Assembly: GCA_017559825.1 (NCBI GenBank)
Contig: JAFYQR010000054.1
Span: 1-61,386, forward strand
Length of the DNA stretch: 61,386 nt
DNA from: Thermoguttaceae bacterium
GTDB taxonomy: Bacteria; Planctomycetota; Planctomycetia; Pirellulales; Thermoguttaceae
Direction: 5' to 3'
Numbering within the stretch: the stretch's first letter is position 1; every line of letters starts with the position of its first letter. This document shows positions 25,686 to 34,705 of this stretch, piece after piece. The position numbers and the translations under genes are program-made. The notes beneath the pieces were generated by a model that made no database searches, was not told where the DNA came from, and saw only the letters and a program-made list of their open reading frames with translations.

Positions 25686-27713
25686 TTGGACTCGCTTTTT
25701 GTCATTCAAGGCTACGATCAAGGCGCCCGTTTCGCGCTCGACGACGAAACGGCGACGATCGGTCGCGACGCGTCGAACAAAATTAGACTGCGCGACCCCG
25801 AAACGTCGCGGAGACACGCCGAAATCCGTCGCGGCGTCGACGGGCCGACGTTGGTCGACCTTGAAAGTTCGAACGGCGTCTACGTCAACGGTCGGCGAAT
25901 CCAAACGCGCCGGCTCGTCAACGGCGACCAAATCCAAATCGGCAAAACAATTCTTCTCTTCGCCTCGCGTCCCTGCGACGTCGGCGCCCGCGAGCCGCTT
26001 GTCGACGTCGTGCAGCAGGAGTCGGAAATCGGCGGCGCGTCGCAAGTTTTGCATTCCCTCGCCCCGGAAGAAAACCGCGTTTTCGACCGTCCCAACGCCG
26101 ACGACGTGAAGTCGGCTTGGTTCGAAAAAGCCCGGGCGCACCTTAACTTCATGTATCACGCGACCTTAGCGGCGAGTCGCACGCTCGACGTCGAGCGTTT
26201 GCTCGAACGCATCTTGGAGCTGATTTTCCAATGGGCGCCCGTCGACCGCGGCTGCGTTTTCCTTTACGACGCCGACGCGGACAAGCTCGTTCCGAAAGCG
26301 TCGCGCGCTCGCAAAAAAGGCGCCCGCGTGCAGGTAAGTCAAACGATTCTTAACTATACGTTCGAAAATCGCAAGGGCGTTCTCACCAGCAACGCCCGCA
26401 GCGACGAACGCTGGAACGGTTCGGTCAGCGTTCTCGACGCCGGTGTCAAGGAAGCGATCTGCGTTCCGATGCAGGGCCGATACGGCCTCGTCGGCGCGCT
26501 TTACGTCGACGTCACGCGACGCCGCGACGATTGGGAACTCGCGGAGTCCCCGACGTTCGAAAACGACGGCCTCGACGTCGAACGAGCCGAAAAATTGGCG
26601 GCGGCGACCGACGCGAACGCAATCAAAACGCCGGTTTTCATCGACGCCGACTCCGGTTCGCAACCGTTCGAAATTTACGCTCGACCGGAAAACGACGTCG
26701 CGCCGCCGGATTCGCCTTTCTCGGATTCCCCTTTCGCTTCGGAAAACGCCCGACGCTCGAAGAAGCTGACGCTCGACCACCTAAAGTTAATGGTTGCAAT
26801 CGGTTGTCAAGCCGCGCTTGCGATCGAGGACGCCCAATATTACGTCGGTTTGGCGCAGGCGGAGCGGCTCGCGGCCATCGGACAGACGGTCGCGGCGTTG
26901 TCGCACCACATCAAAAATATTTTGCAAGGAATCCGCGGCGGAAGCTACCTCATCGACGCGGGGCTCAAAGAGCACGACGAAAACCTCGTCGCCAAGGGGT
27001 GGCGCATCGTCGAAAAAAATCAAACGAAAATCTCCGATCTCGTCCTCGACATGTTGACGTTCAGTAAAGAACGGGCGCCCGTTTGGTCGCTCGCCGATTT
27101 CAACGAAACGATGGAGGACGTCGTCGAGTTGACGCGCGGTCGAGCGGACGATTTGGACGTCGAGCTCGTCTTCGTTCCCGACCCGACGATTCCGCGTTTT
27201 TACTTCGATAAAGAGCAAATTCACCGCGCGATCGTCAACCTGATCGGCAACGCCATCGAGGCGTCGAAAGATTACGATCCCAACGAGCCGCGACGCCGTT
27301 CGCTTTCCGCCTCCGATCCGAACGCCTTCGACGCAAACGACGAAGGTTCAAGCGTTTCGCGCAAAATCGAACTCGCTGAAAACGCCGACGAAGCCGACTT
27401 TTTCCCGACGTTTCCGCGAGGCCGAGTCGAGGCGCGCACTCGTTTCGACGAAGCCGCCGAGCGCGTTTTCGTTATCGTCGACGACGTCGGCCCCGGCGTT
27501 CCGGAAGCGAGCCGCGACGCGATTTTCCGCCCCTTCGCCTCCAAAAATAAGAGCGGCGGCACCGGGCTCGGTCTTCCCGTAACGCAGAAAATCGTTCAGG
27601 AACACCAAGGCCGAATCGTCGTCGAAGACTCTCCGCTCGGCGGCGCTCGTTTCGTCGTCGAGTTGCCGCTCGTCCTTGAAAAGCGTTCGGACGACGACTC
27701 CGACGTTTTTTAA
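25686..27713 (+). CDS. FHA-GAF sensor histidine kinase
   Basis: A 675-residue soluble kinase without membrane segments. Residues 1-95 are an FHA phosphothreonine-binding domain (ATIGRDASNKIRL, SRRHAEI, SSNGVYVNGRRI). Residues 155-300 are a GAF domain (RGCVFLYDADADKLVP, AICVPMQGRYGLVGALYVD). The kinase core starts with ALSHHIKNILQGIRGG, where His is the expected phosphorylation site, and continues with NLIGNAIEASK, DDVGPGVPEA and GGTGLGLPV ATP-binding boxes. An Asp/Ser/Ala-rich stretch near 300-360 is linker. The start is TTG, with CGGAG upstream. No response regulator is encoded in the window, so its partner is elsewhere. It is followed by a terminator at 27733. Confidence 0.9.
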   Translation: MDSLFVIQGYDQGARFALDDETATIGRDASNKIRLRDPETSRRHAEIRRGVDGPTLVDLESSNGVYVNGRRIQTRRLVNGDQIQIGKTILLFASRPCDVGAREPLVDVVQQESEIGGASQVLHSLAPEENRVFDRPNADDVKSAWFEKARAHLNFMYHATLAASRTLDVERLLERILELIFQWAPVDRGCVFLYDADADKLVPKASRARKKGARVQVSQTILNYTFENRKGVLTSNARSDERWNGSVSVLDAGVKEAICVPMQGRYGLVGALYVDVTRRRDDWELAESPTFENDGLDVERAEKLAAATDANAIKTPVFIDADSGSQPFEIYARPENDVAPPDSPFSDSPFASENARRSKKLTLDHLKLMVAIGCQAALAIEDAQYYVGLAQAERLAAIGQTVAALSHHIKNILQGIRGGSYLIDAGLKEHDENLVAKGWRIVEKNQTKISDLVLDMLTFSKERAPVWSLADFNETMEDVVELTRGRADDLDVELVFVPDPTIPRFYFDKEQIHRAIVNLIGNAIEASKDYDPNEPRRRSLSASDPNAFDANDEGSSVSRKIELAENADEADFFPTFPRGRVEARTRFDEAAERVFVIVDDVGPGVPEASRDAIFRPFASKNKSGGTGLGLPVTQKIVQEHQGRIVVEDSPLGGARFVVELPLVLEKRSDDDSDVF

Positions 27714-27732
27714 CCGCGCTTAACCCGTTGTT

Positions 27733-27768
27733 GAAACGACGTTTACCGAAACGTCGTTTCTTGTTTTC
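27733..27768 (+). terminator. Intrinsic terminator after the kinase gene
   Basis: A perfect 12-base-pair stem (GAAACGACGTTT, 27733-27744, with 27749-27760), a 4-base loop, then TTGTTTTCC. Confidence 0.75.
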
Positions 27769-27792
27769 CGTCGATTCGTTAGGAGCCGCGAC

Positions 27793-28881
27793 ATGACGCA
27801 ACCTTCGAAACCGTCCGCGCCAATCCCCGGCGACGGCGGCCCGCGCTCGCCGATTAGGACGCTTTCCGAGCTCGAAATCGGCCTCGAAGCCGACTGCTTC
27901 GTTCTCTTAGCCGAAAAGGAAAAGCTCCGCACGAAAGACGGAAAACCTTATTTTAAAACGGTTTTCCGCGACAAATGGCGAGAAATTCAAACGCCGATTT
28001 GGAGCGACGCGCCCTTCTTTGAAGAATGCGACAAAGAGTGGCAAGTCGGGCGTTTTTACAAGATTCGAGCGGTGCTGCGCGAGTCCGGTTTCGGGTACGG
28101 CCCCAAGTTCGAGTTGCGCCGCGTTCGCGAAACGATCGACGCCGACAAGCGCGACGGCTTCGACCCGAATTTTTGCCGTCCGTCGTCCGACGTCGAGCCG
28201 GAAGCGCTTGCCAACGAAATACTTGCGTTCGCAAAATCGCAAATCGGCAAGGGCCCGCTCTTGGCGCTGATTCAGCGAATTTTCAAGGAAAACCGCGACC
28301 GCCTCTTCGAAACGGCGGCCTCCCGCGCGCACCATCGCCCCTACCCCGGCGGCCTCCTCGAACACTCGCTTTCCGTCGCGAAAATAGCGGTCGCGTTGGC
28401 CGACCACTTCCGCGCCGTTCGTCCGGAACTGAAAAAAACGCTCTCGAAACCGCTGATTGTCGCCGGAGCCATTTTACACGACGTCGGAAAGATCGTCGAA
28501 ATGGAACAATTCGCCGCGAAACCCAAACGCACCGTCGAAGGCGAGCTTCTCGGACACGCCGTCCTAAGCCGCGACGTCGTCAAGCGTTACGCCGACGCGG
28601 TCGGTCTCGACGACGAAACGCGAATCCGACTCGAACACTTGGTTCTGACGCACGCTCGATTCGCCGACTGGGGCGCGCCCTCCCCGCCCGCAAACCTTGA
28701 AGGAATGATTCTCCATTACGCCGATTACGCCGACGCGACGTTTTTTAGTTCGCTCGCTATTCTCGACGCCGACGACGGAGAAAGCGCCTTCACCGTTCGA
28801 CGCGGTCCGTTCGGAACTCCGCTTCTTAAACCGACTTACGACGCGCCGTCTCCGTCGCCGAGCCAAGGTCGAACGCGTTGA
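27793..28881 (+). CDS. HD-domain 3'-5' exoribonuclease, YhaM-like
   Basis: A 362-residue cytoplasmic protein. The N-terminal 120 residues form an OB-fold-like nucleic-acid-binding domain (ADCFVLLAEKEKLRTKDG, YFKTVFRD). The C-terminal HD domain has AHHRPYPGGLLEHSLSVAKI (first His), then GAILHDVGKIVEM (the His-Asp pair), ELLGHAVLSRDVV and LVLTHARFADWG. This order and the LEH/LHD/GH/LTH metal-ligand spacing are characteristic of YhaM exoribonucleases, which trim RNA and single-stranded DNA from the 3' end. The start has AGGAG 7 bases upstream. The last 20 residues are a loose Pro/Ser-rich tail. Confidence 0.85.
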   Translation: MTQPSKPSAPIPGDGGPRSPIRTLSELEIGLEADCFVLLAEKEKLRTKDGKPYFKTVFRDKWREIQTPIWSDAPFFEECDKEWQVGRFYKIRAVLRESGFGYGPKFELRRVRETIDADKRDGFDPNFCRPSSDVEPEALANEILAFAKSQIGKGPLLALIQRIFKENRDRLFETAASRAHHRPYPGGLLEHSLSVAKIAVALADHFRAVRPELKKTLSKPLIVAGAILHDVGKIVEMEQFAAKPKRTVEGELLGHAVLSRDVVKRYADAVGLDDETRIRLEHLVLTHARFADWGAPSPPANLEGMILHYADYADATFFSSLAILDADDGESAFTVRRGPFGTPLLKPTYDAPSPSPSQGRTR

Positions 28882-28927
28882 CGTCGCAAGAAGCCGCGCA
28901 CAACTTTTCGTCGTCCGTTTCGGCGAC

Positions 28928-28972
28928 GCTCCGCCGTTTATCCTAAACGACGGAGCGCCGCCGCTTTCGTTT
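28928..28972 (+). terminator. Probable terminator after the YhaM-like gene
   Basis: GCTCCGCCGTTTA (28928-28940) pairs with TAAACGACGGAGC (28944-28956) with one mismatch and a 3-base loop. A T-rich stretch (CTTTCGTTTTCC) follows after a short GC linker. Confidence 0.5.
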
Positions 28973-29024
28973 TCCATTTTTATTCCGCCAACCTCGAACC
29001 CGTTTAACGACAAGGTTTAATCGA

Positions 29025-31484
29025 ATGGGACTCACCACGCTCGACTATCTCGTCCTCGCCGCGTACTTCGTCGCGATGGCGCTGATCGGCCTTTGGTCGA
29101 TGTTATCCGTCAAAAAGCAGGAGGACTATTTCCTCGGCAGCCGCAGTTTCGGCAAGATGTTTCAAATGTTCGCCGCGTTCGGCGCCGGAACGAACGCGTC
29201 CGACCCGATCGTTACCGCTAAAACGACGTTTACCAACGGTTTAAGCGGCGTTTGGAGCGGTCTCCTTTGGCTCTTTGTAACGCCGTTTTACTGGATTTGC
29301 GGCGTTTGGTACCGCCGAATGCGTTGTCTGACGCTCGGCGACTGGTTCGAAGAGCGTTACCAAAGTAAAGCGATCGCGTTCGCGTATATGATTTTCGGCG
29401 CCGTCTTTTATATGGTGTACCTCGGCGTCGGGATGACCGCCATCGGGAAGATGGGCGCGCCGCTTGCCGGAGCCGACACGCTGTCGCTCTTCAGTTGGGA
29501 AGTCGGTTTCGACCAATTCATCATTATCCTAACCGCCGCTTGCGTCTTGTTTTACGGCGTTCTCGGCGGTCTGCGCGCGGCTTACTGGACGGACCTGATT
29601 CAAGGGATTTTCATCGTTATTCTGTCGATTATCCTGATTCCGGTCGGTTTGAACGCGCTTGTTAAGGACGAAAACGAAACGCTCCGCGCCAACGCCGCCG
29701 TAGCGACCGCAAACGTCGAAACGGCGCAAGTCGCGACCGACGCCGCGCCGTCCGAAACGCCGGTCGAAAACGCGACCTCCGACGTCGCAAGTCCCGCTCC
29801 GCGCGAACTTTCCGGAACGCTCGACGGTTTCGAAGCGCTCCACCGCCGCGTTCCGGCCGAATATTTCGAAATCCTCACCAGCCCGAAAGGCGGCGAGTTC
29901 CCGCTCCACTATATTCTCGCGATCACCCTCCTGAACCTCCTCGGCATCGTCTGCCAACCGCATTTCATCGCGACCGGCGGCGGTTCGGCGAAAACGGAGT
30001 ACAACGCCCGTTTCGGCCTCGTCGCCGGCAACATTCTAAAACGTTTCTGCACCATCGGTTGGGCGTTTACCGCGCTCGTCGCCTTAGCGTATCTCGCGAG
30101 CAACGTCGAGTTGGCAGCCGACCCGGACAAAGTTTGGGGCGTCGCAACGCGCGAACTCCTCGGCCCGCTGAACTGCGGTTTGGTCGGCTTGATGTTGGCG
30201 TGTCTCTTGGCGGCGCTGATGAGTTCCGCAAGTTGTTATATGCTAGTGGTTTCGGCGTTGGTCGTCCGCAACGGTTACGCGGCGTACGTCAACCCGAACG
30301 CAAGCGAAAAGACGTTCGTTTTCGCCGGGCGACTTTGCGGCGCGGTCGTTATTATCGGCGCGACGGTTGTTTCGCTGACCTCGATGAACGTCTTCGAGCA
30401 GCTGAAATTCGCTTGGGAAATTCCGATCGTCTTCGCCGCGCCGTTCTGGATCGGGATGTATTGGCGCCGCGCGAACAAGTGGTCGGCTTGGGGGACGATC
30501 GCCCTCACCCTGACGCTCTTCTTCCTGATTCCGATGAACGCCGCGCGTTTCCAACCGTCCTTAACGACGAATCCGCAATACTTAGCGACGAACGAATTTG
30601 TCGTCGTCCGCGAAACCCGCGCCGTTTCGCCGACCGACGTCGAGCGACGCGACGCCGCGATTCAAGTTTGGAACGAACGCCGCGAAAAGCTCGAAAACTC
30701 GCTCGCGCCGGAACTTAGCGACGCCGAACGCGCCGCGGCGGTTCATTCGGAACTCGGCCCGGCGCCGAAGAAAATCGCGCTCGGCGAAACGATCGTCGAC
30801 GAATTCCGAACCGGCGGCAAGGCGATCTTTTGGGGCGGCGGCGTCGCGGCGTTCGACGAAAACGGCGCGGAACTCGTCGTCGACTCGAAAGGTCGCGTCG
30901 TTGCCAAAATCGTCGATGGCAAAAAGACTTACGTCGCAACCGACGCGCCGACGCTCGAACTGTTCGACCCGAAATTCGCGCAAACCGAAGACCTCGGCGA
31001 CTCCCGCGTCCGCTCGACCGACCGCTTCAAATCGGTCGACGACTTGGCGACGCTCGGCGTCAACCTCAAAGGCAAAGGATCGTTTGAACTCGACTTCCTC
31101 CTTTACGAACGCCTCGGCTTCGACCTTATTTCGGCGAGCAACGGAACCCTCGAAGCGATGCGACTTCCGACGCGCCTCTTCCTGCCGTTCGTCTTCCTAA
31201 TTCTGCTAAGTTTCGTAACGCCGCGCGGCGACAAAGAACGCCTCGACCGCTACTTCGTTAAGATGAAGACGCCGGTCGACCCGGACCCGGAACGCGACGC
31301 GGAAGAAATGCGCCTCTCGTACGAGAATCCTAACCGCTTCGACGACAAGCGTTTGTTCAAATTCGGCGGACTCGAGTTCAACCGTCCGACCGTTTGCGAC
31401 GTCGTCGGTTTCATCGTCAGCTTCGCGATTTGCGTCGGTTTCGTCTTTATAATCGTCGCGTTGGCGGCGTACCGTCCGCAATAA
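29025..31484 (+). CDS. Sodium:solute symporter family protein with large soluble inserts
   Basis: An 819-residue inner-membrane transporter of the SSS family, which imports sugars, amino acids or similar solutes with sodium. The opening (LDYLVLAAYFVAMALIGLWS, then KKQEDYFLGSRSFG) and the AAFGAGTNASDPI segment are family-typical. About thirteen hydrophobic segments are visible. Two inserts are unusual: residues 215-285 (Ala/Thr/Glu-rich, between helices) and residues 508-715, a roughly 200-residue soluble domain (FGGGVAAFDENGAEL-like IFWGGGVAAFDENGAEL, DDLATLGVNLKGKGS) before the last transmembrane pair. Typical family members have 480-600 residues. The substrate is not evident. The gene ends at a bidirectional terminator. 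Confidence 0.85.
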   Translation: MGLTTLDYLVLAAYFVAMALIGLWSMLSVKKQEDYFLGSRSFGKMFQMFAAFGAGTNASDPIVTAKTTFTNGLSGVWSGLLWLFVTPFYWICGVWYRRMRCLTLGDWFEERYQSKAIAFAYMIFGAVFYMVYLGVGMTAIGKMGAPLAGADTLSLFSWEVGFDQFIIILTAACVLFYGVLGGLRAAYWTDLIQGIFIVILSIILIPVGLNALVKDENETLRANAAVATANVETAQVATDAAPSETPVENATSDVASPAPRELSGTLDGFEALHRRVPAEYFEILTSPKGGEFPLHYILAITLLNLLGIVCQPHFIATGGGSAKTEYNARFGLVAGNILKRFCTIGWAFTALVALAYLASNVELAADPDKVWGVATRELLGPLNCGLVGLMLACLLAALMSSASCYMLVVSALVVRNGYAAYVNPNASEKTFVFAGRLCGAVVIIGATVVSLTSMNVFEQLKFAWEIPIVFAAPFWIGMYWRRANKWSAWGTIALTLTLFFLIPMNAARFQPSLTTNPQYLATNEFVVVRETRAVSPTDVERRDAAIQVWNERREKLENSLAPELSDAERAAAVHSELGPAPKKIALGETIVDEFRTGGKAIFWGGGVAAFDENGAELVVDSKGRVVAKIVDGKKTYVATDAPTLELFDPKFAQTEDLGDSRVRSTDRFKSVDDLATLGVNLKGKGSFELDFLLYERLGFDLISASNGTLEAMRLPTRLFLPFVFLILLSFVTPRGDKERLDRYFVKMKTPVDPDPERDAEEMRLSYENPNRFDDKRLFKFGGLEFNRPTVCDVVGFIVSFAICVGFVFIIVALAAYRPQ

Positions 31485-31511
31485 ATCGCCAACCGCAACC
31501 CGTTTGGGTTG

Positions 31512-31558
31512 CAACAAAAAAGCGAACGTCGTTCAAATCGGCGTTCGCTTTCTTTTTG
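31512..31558. terminator. Bidirectional terminator between symporter and pepF
   Basis: AGCGAACG (31521-31528) pairs with CGTTCGCT (31542-31549). TTCTTTTTG follows on the plus strand, and the complement of AAAAAA at 31515-31521 gives a T-run on the minus strand. A smaller hairpin (GCAACCC/GGGTTGC, 31495-31512) lies just before it. Confidence 0.8.
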
Positions 31559-31630
31559 TCGCAACTTGACGCGGCGTCAAACCGCGCCAAATTGTCTTTT
31601 CTTTAACTTTTCTCGCTTAACTAACTAGCG

Positions 31631-33475
31631 TCAAAATTGCACTTGCGTCCAATTCCCGCCCGCGCGTTGATCGAAGAGAAGCGCTTCGAGTTCGTCGGTC
31701 AACGTTTCGAAACGCTTCATCGCGTCGACGATCGGCGCCGGCTTCTCCATATCGACGCCGGCCGCCTTTAAAATGTCGAGCGGTTCGGCGGAACACCCGG
31801 CTTTTAAGAAGTTAAGGTAGTCGTCGCGTTCTTTCGCCCCACCGTTCAACACGCGTTCGGCCAACGCGATCGCCGCCGAAAGTCCGGTCGCGTACTTGTA
31901 CACGTAGAACCCGCGGTAGAAGTGCGGAATGCGGAAACATTCGAGTTCCAGCGCGTCGTCCATCGCGAAATCGGGCCCGAAATAATCGTCGAGAAGTTCG
32001 CGATAAATCGCCCGAAACGCTTGCGCCGTAAGGGGTTCGCCCGCTTCCGCTTTCTCGTGCGTCCGCAACTCGAATTCGGCGAACATCGTTTGGCGGAAGA
32101 TCGTCGTTCGAATCGAATCGAGTTCGCGGTTAATGATCCAAGCGCGCGTTTTCGTGTCGGTCGATTTCTCTAAAAGCCGTCGCGCAAGGAGTTGTTCGTT
32201 GAACGTGCTGGCGATTTCCGCCAAGAAAATCGTGTAGTCGTAATATTCGTAGGGCTGCGTCCGCGCGGAATACCAGCTGTGCATCGAGTGGCCGCCCTCG
32301 TGCGCCAGCGTGAAAACGCTTTCAATGACGTTCGGCTTGTAATTCATCATAATGTAAGGCGGATAATCGTAACCGCCGTAGCTAAACGCGCCGCTTTGTT
32401 TATTTTTGTTCTGATATTTATCGGCCCAGCGGTCGGTCGTCAAGCCTTTGGCGAGCGTTTGCACGTACTCGTCCCCCAACGGCGACAGCGCGTCGGCGAT
32501 CAATTCGACGGCGGCGTCCCAAGAATAATCGACGGAAACGTCGGACAAAATCGGCGTGTAAACGTCGTAAAACCTGATATCGTCCAACTTCATCGCGCGA
32601 CGTCGCAAGTCGTAATAACGGTAAAGAGCCGGCGTCGCGGCGCGCACCGTTTCGACCAAATTGCGGCAAACGCTCGACGGCACTTCTTCGCCAAACGTCG
32701 CGGCGTCGAGCGAACTCTTAAAATTGCGCGCTTTAGCGTAAAACACATCTTTACGAATCGAACCTTCGAGCGTCGAAGCCAACGTGTTTTGACGCTTGGC
32801 GTATTCGGCGTAAAACTTCTCGAACGCCTCTTTGCGAACGCTTCTAACCGGCGAGTGCAAAAAGACTTGGAACGTTTCCGGCGTCAGCGGCGTTTCTTTG
32901 CCGTCTTCGTCGGCGACCGTTCCGAAATCCATCTCGCCGTCGTTCAGAACGCGGAACGTCTTCCCGGAGGCGCCCGCGACGTCGCCGACCGCCGCCAAGA
33001 GCTTCTCTTCCGCCGCCGACAGGGAGTGCGGTTTGTAACGTAAAATACGTTCCAGCTTCAACTTCCAAGGCGCCAACCGTTCGTCGCTCAGGAGTTCGGC
33101 CCAACGCACTTCGGAGAGCGCGAGCAACTCCGGACGAACGAAGCTCGCCGCTTCCGCCGCTTTGCTCGCCGCCAACGAAAACTCGCCTTTCATCGTTTGA
33201 CGCGCCGGATCGACGACGTCTTCGACCGCTTTCAAATAAGCGTAAACGCCGAGACGGTCGCCGGTTAAGTCAACTTCGCGTTCGTATTCGAAAAACTTAA
33301 CGAGCGTCTCGACGTCGCCCAACTTGCCGCGAAAATTTTCAACCTCTTCCGCGCGTTTCTTCCAAGTTTCGAACGCTTTGCGCCAAGCGTCTTCCGACGC
33401 GAACATCGGCGTCAAATCCCAAGCGTCTTCCGCCGGCACGTCTTTACGTTCTCTAAGTTCTTGCGTAAAAGCCAT
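31631..33475 (-). CDS. pepF: Oligoendopeptidase F (M3 family)
   Basis: A 614-residue cytoplasmic zinc peptidase that cleaves short peptides. The metal motif is HEGGHSMHSW within VFTLAHEGGHSMHSWYSA, with the third ligand expected in the following ASTFNEQLL block. The N-terminal half (WDLTPMFASEDAWRKAFETW) matches the PepF family opening. The start was set at ATG 33475, which has GGGAG 7 bases upstream; a GTG two codons earlier is too close to it. It has its own strong promoter at 33576-33603. Confidence 0.93.
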   Translation of the reverse strand: MAFTQELRERKDVPAEDAWDLTPMFASEDAWRKAFETWKKRAEEVENFRGKLGDVETLVKFFEYEREVDLTGDRLGVYAYLKAVEDVVDPARQTMKGEFSLAASKAAEAASFVRPELLALSEVRWAELLSDERLAPWKLKLERILRYKPHSLSAAEEKLLAAVGDVAGASGKTFRVLNDGEMDFGTVADEDGKETPLTPETFQVFLHSPVRSVRKEAFEKFYAEYAKRQNTLASTLEGSIRKDVFYAKARNFKSSLDAATFGEEVPSSVCRNLVETVRAATPALYRYYDLRRRAMKLDDIRFYDVYTPILSDVSVDYSWDAAVELIADALSPLGDEYVQTLAKGLTTDRWADKYQNKNKQSGAFSYGGYDYPPYIMMNYKPNVIESVFTLAHEGGHSMHSWYSARTQPYEYYDYTIFLAEIASTFNEQLLARRLLEKSTDTKTRAWIINRELDSIRTTIFRQTMFAEFELRTHEKAEAGEPLTAQAFRAIYRELLDDYFGPDFAMDDALELECFRIPHFYRGFYVYKYATGLSAAIALAERVLNGGAKERDDYLNFLKAGCSAEPLDILKAAGVDMEKPAPIVDAMKRFETLTDELEALLFDQRAGGNWTQVQF

Positions 33476-33575
33476 TTGCACACTCCCAATTTACTAACGC
33501 GACGCCGACGTTCGCTTGCCGCCGCCGTCCAAAACTCGCCTCCGCTCAACGCAAAAACGCGGAAAAGCCCTTATA

Positions 33576-33603
33576 ATTGTACCCGCCGCGCCGCGCAAGT
33601 CAA
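33576..33603 (-). promoter_or_regulatory. Promoter of pepF
   Basis: Minus strand: TTGACT (complement of 33598-33603), a 16-base spacer and TACAAT (complement of 33576-33581). Confidence 0.75.
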
Positions 33604-33731
33604 GCGTTTTTCGAACCGCGAGCAAAAAATTCTCGTCGACGCCGCGTTCCAACAGCGCAACCGCTTCCGTCGCAAGGTTTACAAGTAAGCTAAAAAATTG
33701 GCGAAAAATCGAGCCGCGACCATAAAAACGC

Positions 33732-33760
33732 TTGCAATCGAGCCGAGAATCGTTTATACT
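33732..33760 (+). promoter_or_regulatory. Promoter of the endonuclease/phosphatase-family gene
   Basis: TTGCAA (33732-33737), a 17-base spacer and TATACT (33755-33760), 65 bases before the ATG. Confidence 0.7.
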
Positions 33761-33824
33761 TAAGAGCGTCGTCCGCGACGGTTCGTTTCGACGCAAATTT
33801 TCGTTTTACCTCAAAAGGTGCCAC

Positions 33825-34634
33825 ATGCCGCGTTTTAAACAACTTAAACGTTTTCACCGCAACGCTTTAACATTAGCCGCGTTTCTCGGTTTCGGCCTTC
33901 CCGCGTTTGGGAACGACGCCGCGTCGCCCGCCAAAGAGCCGAACGTCGTCCGCGTTCTCTCGTACAACATTCAAATCGGACGCGCTCCCGGGGGCTCTTA
34001 CTCCGATCCGTCGCAAGCGTTCCTCGACCGCACCGCGAAAGTCGTCGCCGACGCAAATCCCGACGTCGCGGGACTTCAAGAAGTCGACAATAAAACGAAT
34101 CGAAGCGGCGCCGACGTCGACCAACTCGCTTTCTTGGCCGAAAAAACCGGCCTCAACGGCCAATTCGAGTCGAAAATCGAGTTGCCCGGCGGACTTTACG
34201 GCGTCGGCGTCCTGTCGCGCGAAAAACCGCTCAGAACCGCGAAAGTTTATATTCAAGGCAGCTCGCACCGCCGCGTTTTGCAAATTTGCGAATTTGAAAA
34301 TTACGTCTTCTTCAACACGCACTTTCCGCTGACGCAAGAGACGCGTTTGCAAGCGGTTAAAGTTATCGAAGAAGAGGCGAAAAAGTACGACAAACCGATT
34401 ATTCTCGTCGGCGATATCAACGCGACGCCCGATTCGGCGGAAGTCGTCGAATTGAAAAAAACTTGGCGCTCGATCGGCGCCGACGCTCCGACCTTCAGCG
34501 CCGACAAGCCGACGGTTCAAATCGATTACGTCTTCATTCGCAACGCGCCTAACGCTCGCGTTGTCGAGACTTGCGTCGTCGACGAACCGCTCGCGTCGGA
34601 TCACCGCCCCGTCTTCTGCGTCGTCGAATTTTGA
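33825..34634 (+). CDS. Secreted endonuclease/exonuclease/phosphatase-family protein
   Basis: A 269-residue protein with a signal peptide (residues 1-28, ALTLAAFLGFGLPAFG). The EEP fold motifs appear in order: RVLSYNIQIGRAP (Asn), PDVAGLQEVDNKT (metal-binding Glu), FFNTHFPL (His), ILVGDINATPDS (Asp/Asn) and SDHRPVFCVVEF (catalytic Asp-His). Members cleave phosphodiesters or phosphate monoesters; the extracytoplasmic location suggests phosphate or nucleic-acid scavenging, but the substrate is unknown. The start is ATG 33825 behind AAAAGGTG; an upstream in-frame start lacks a Shine-Dalgarno. The next gene is also a phosphoesterase, 71 bases downstream. Confidence 0.88.
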   Translation: MPRFKQLKRFHRNALTLAAFLGFGLPAFGNDAASPAKEPNVVRVLSYNIQIGRAPGGSYSDPSQAFLDRTAKVVADANPDVAGLQEVDNKTNRSGADVDQLAFLAEKTGLNGQFESKIELPGGLYGVGVLSREKPLRTAKVYIQGSSHRRVLQICEFENYVFFNTHFPLTQETRLQAVKVIEEEAKKYDKPIILVGDINATPDSAEVVELKKTWRSIGADAPTFSADKPTVQIDYVFIRNAPNARVVETCVVDEPLASDHRPVFCVVEF

Positions 34635-34705
34635 CGCGCACAACTATTGACAAAACATCGCTCGTTTTCCAGCGACTTAACCCAATTCCAACAAGGACGC
34701 CGTTT

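Larger units (their letters stand above)
33476..33824. other. Divergent promoter region between pepF and the phosphatase-like gene
   Basis: A 349-base gap with no gene. It holds one clear promoter in each direction (33576-33603 minus, 33732-33760 plus). Confidence 0.65.
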
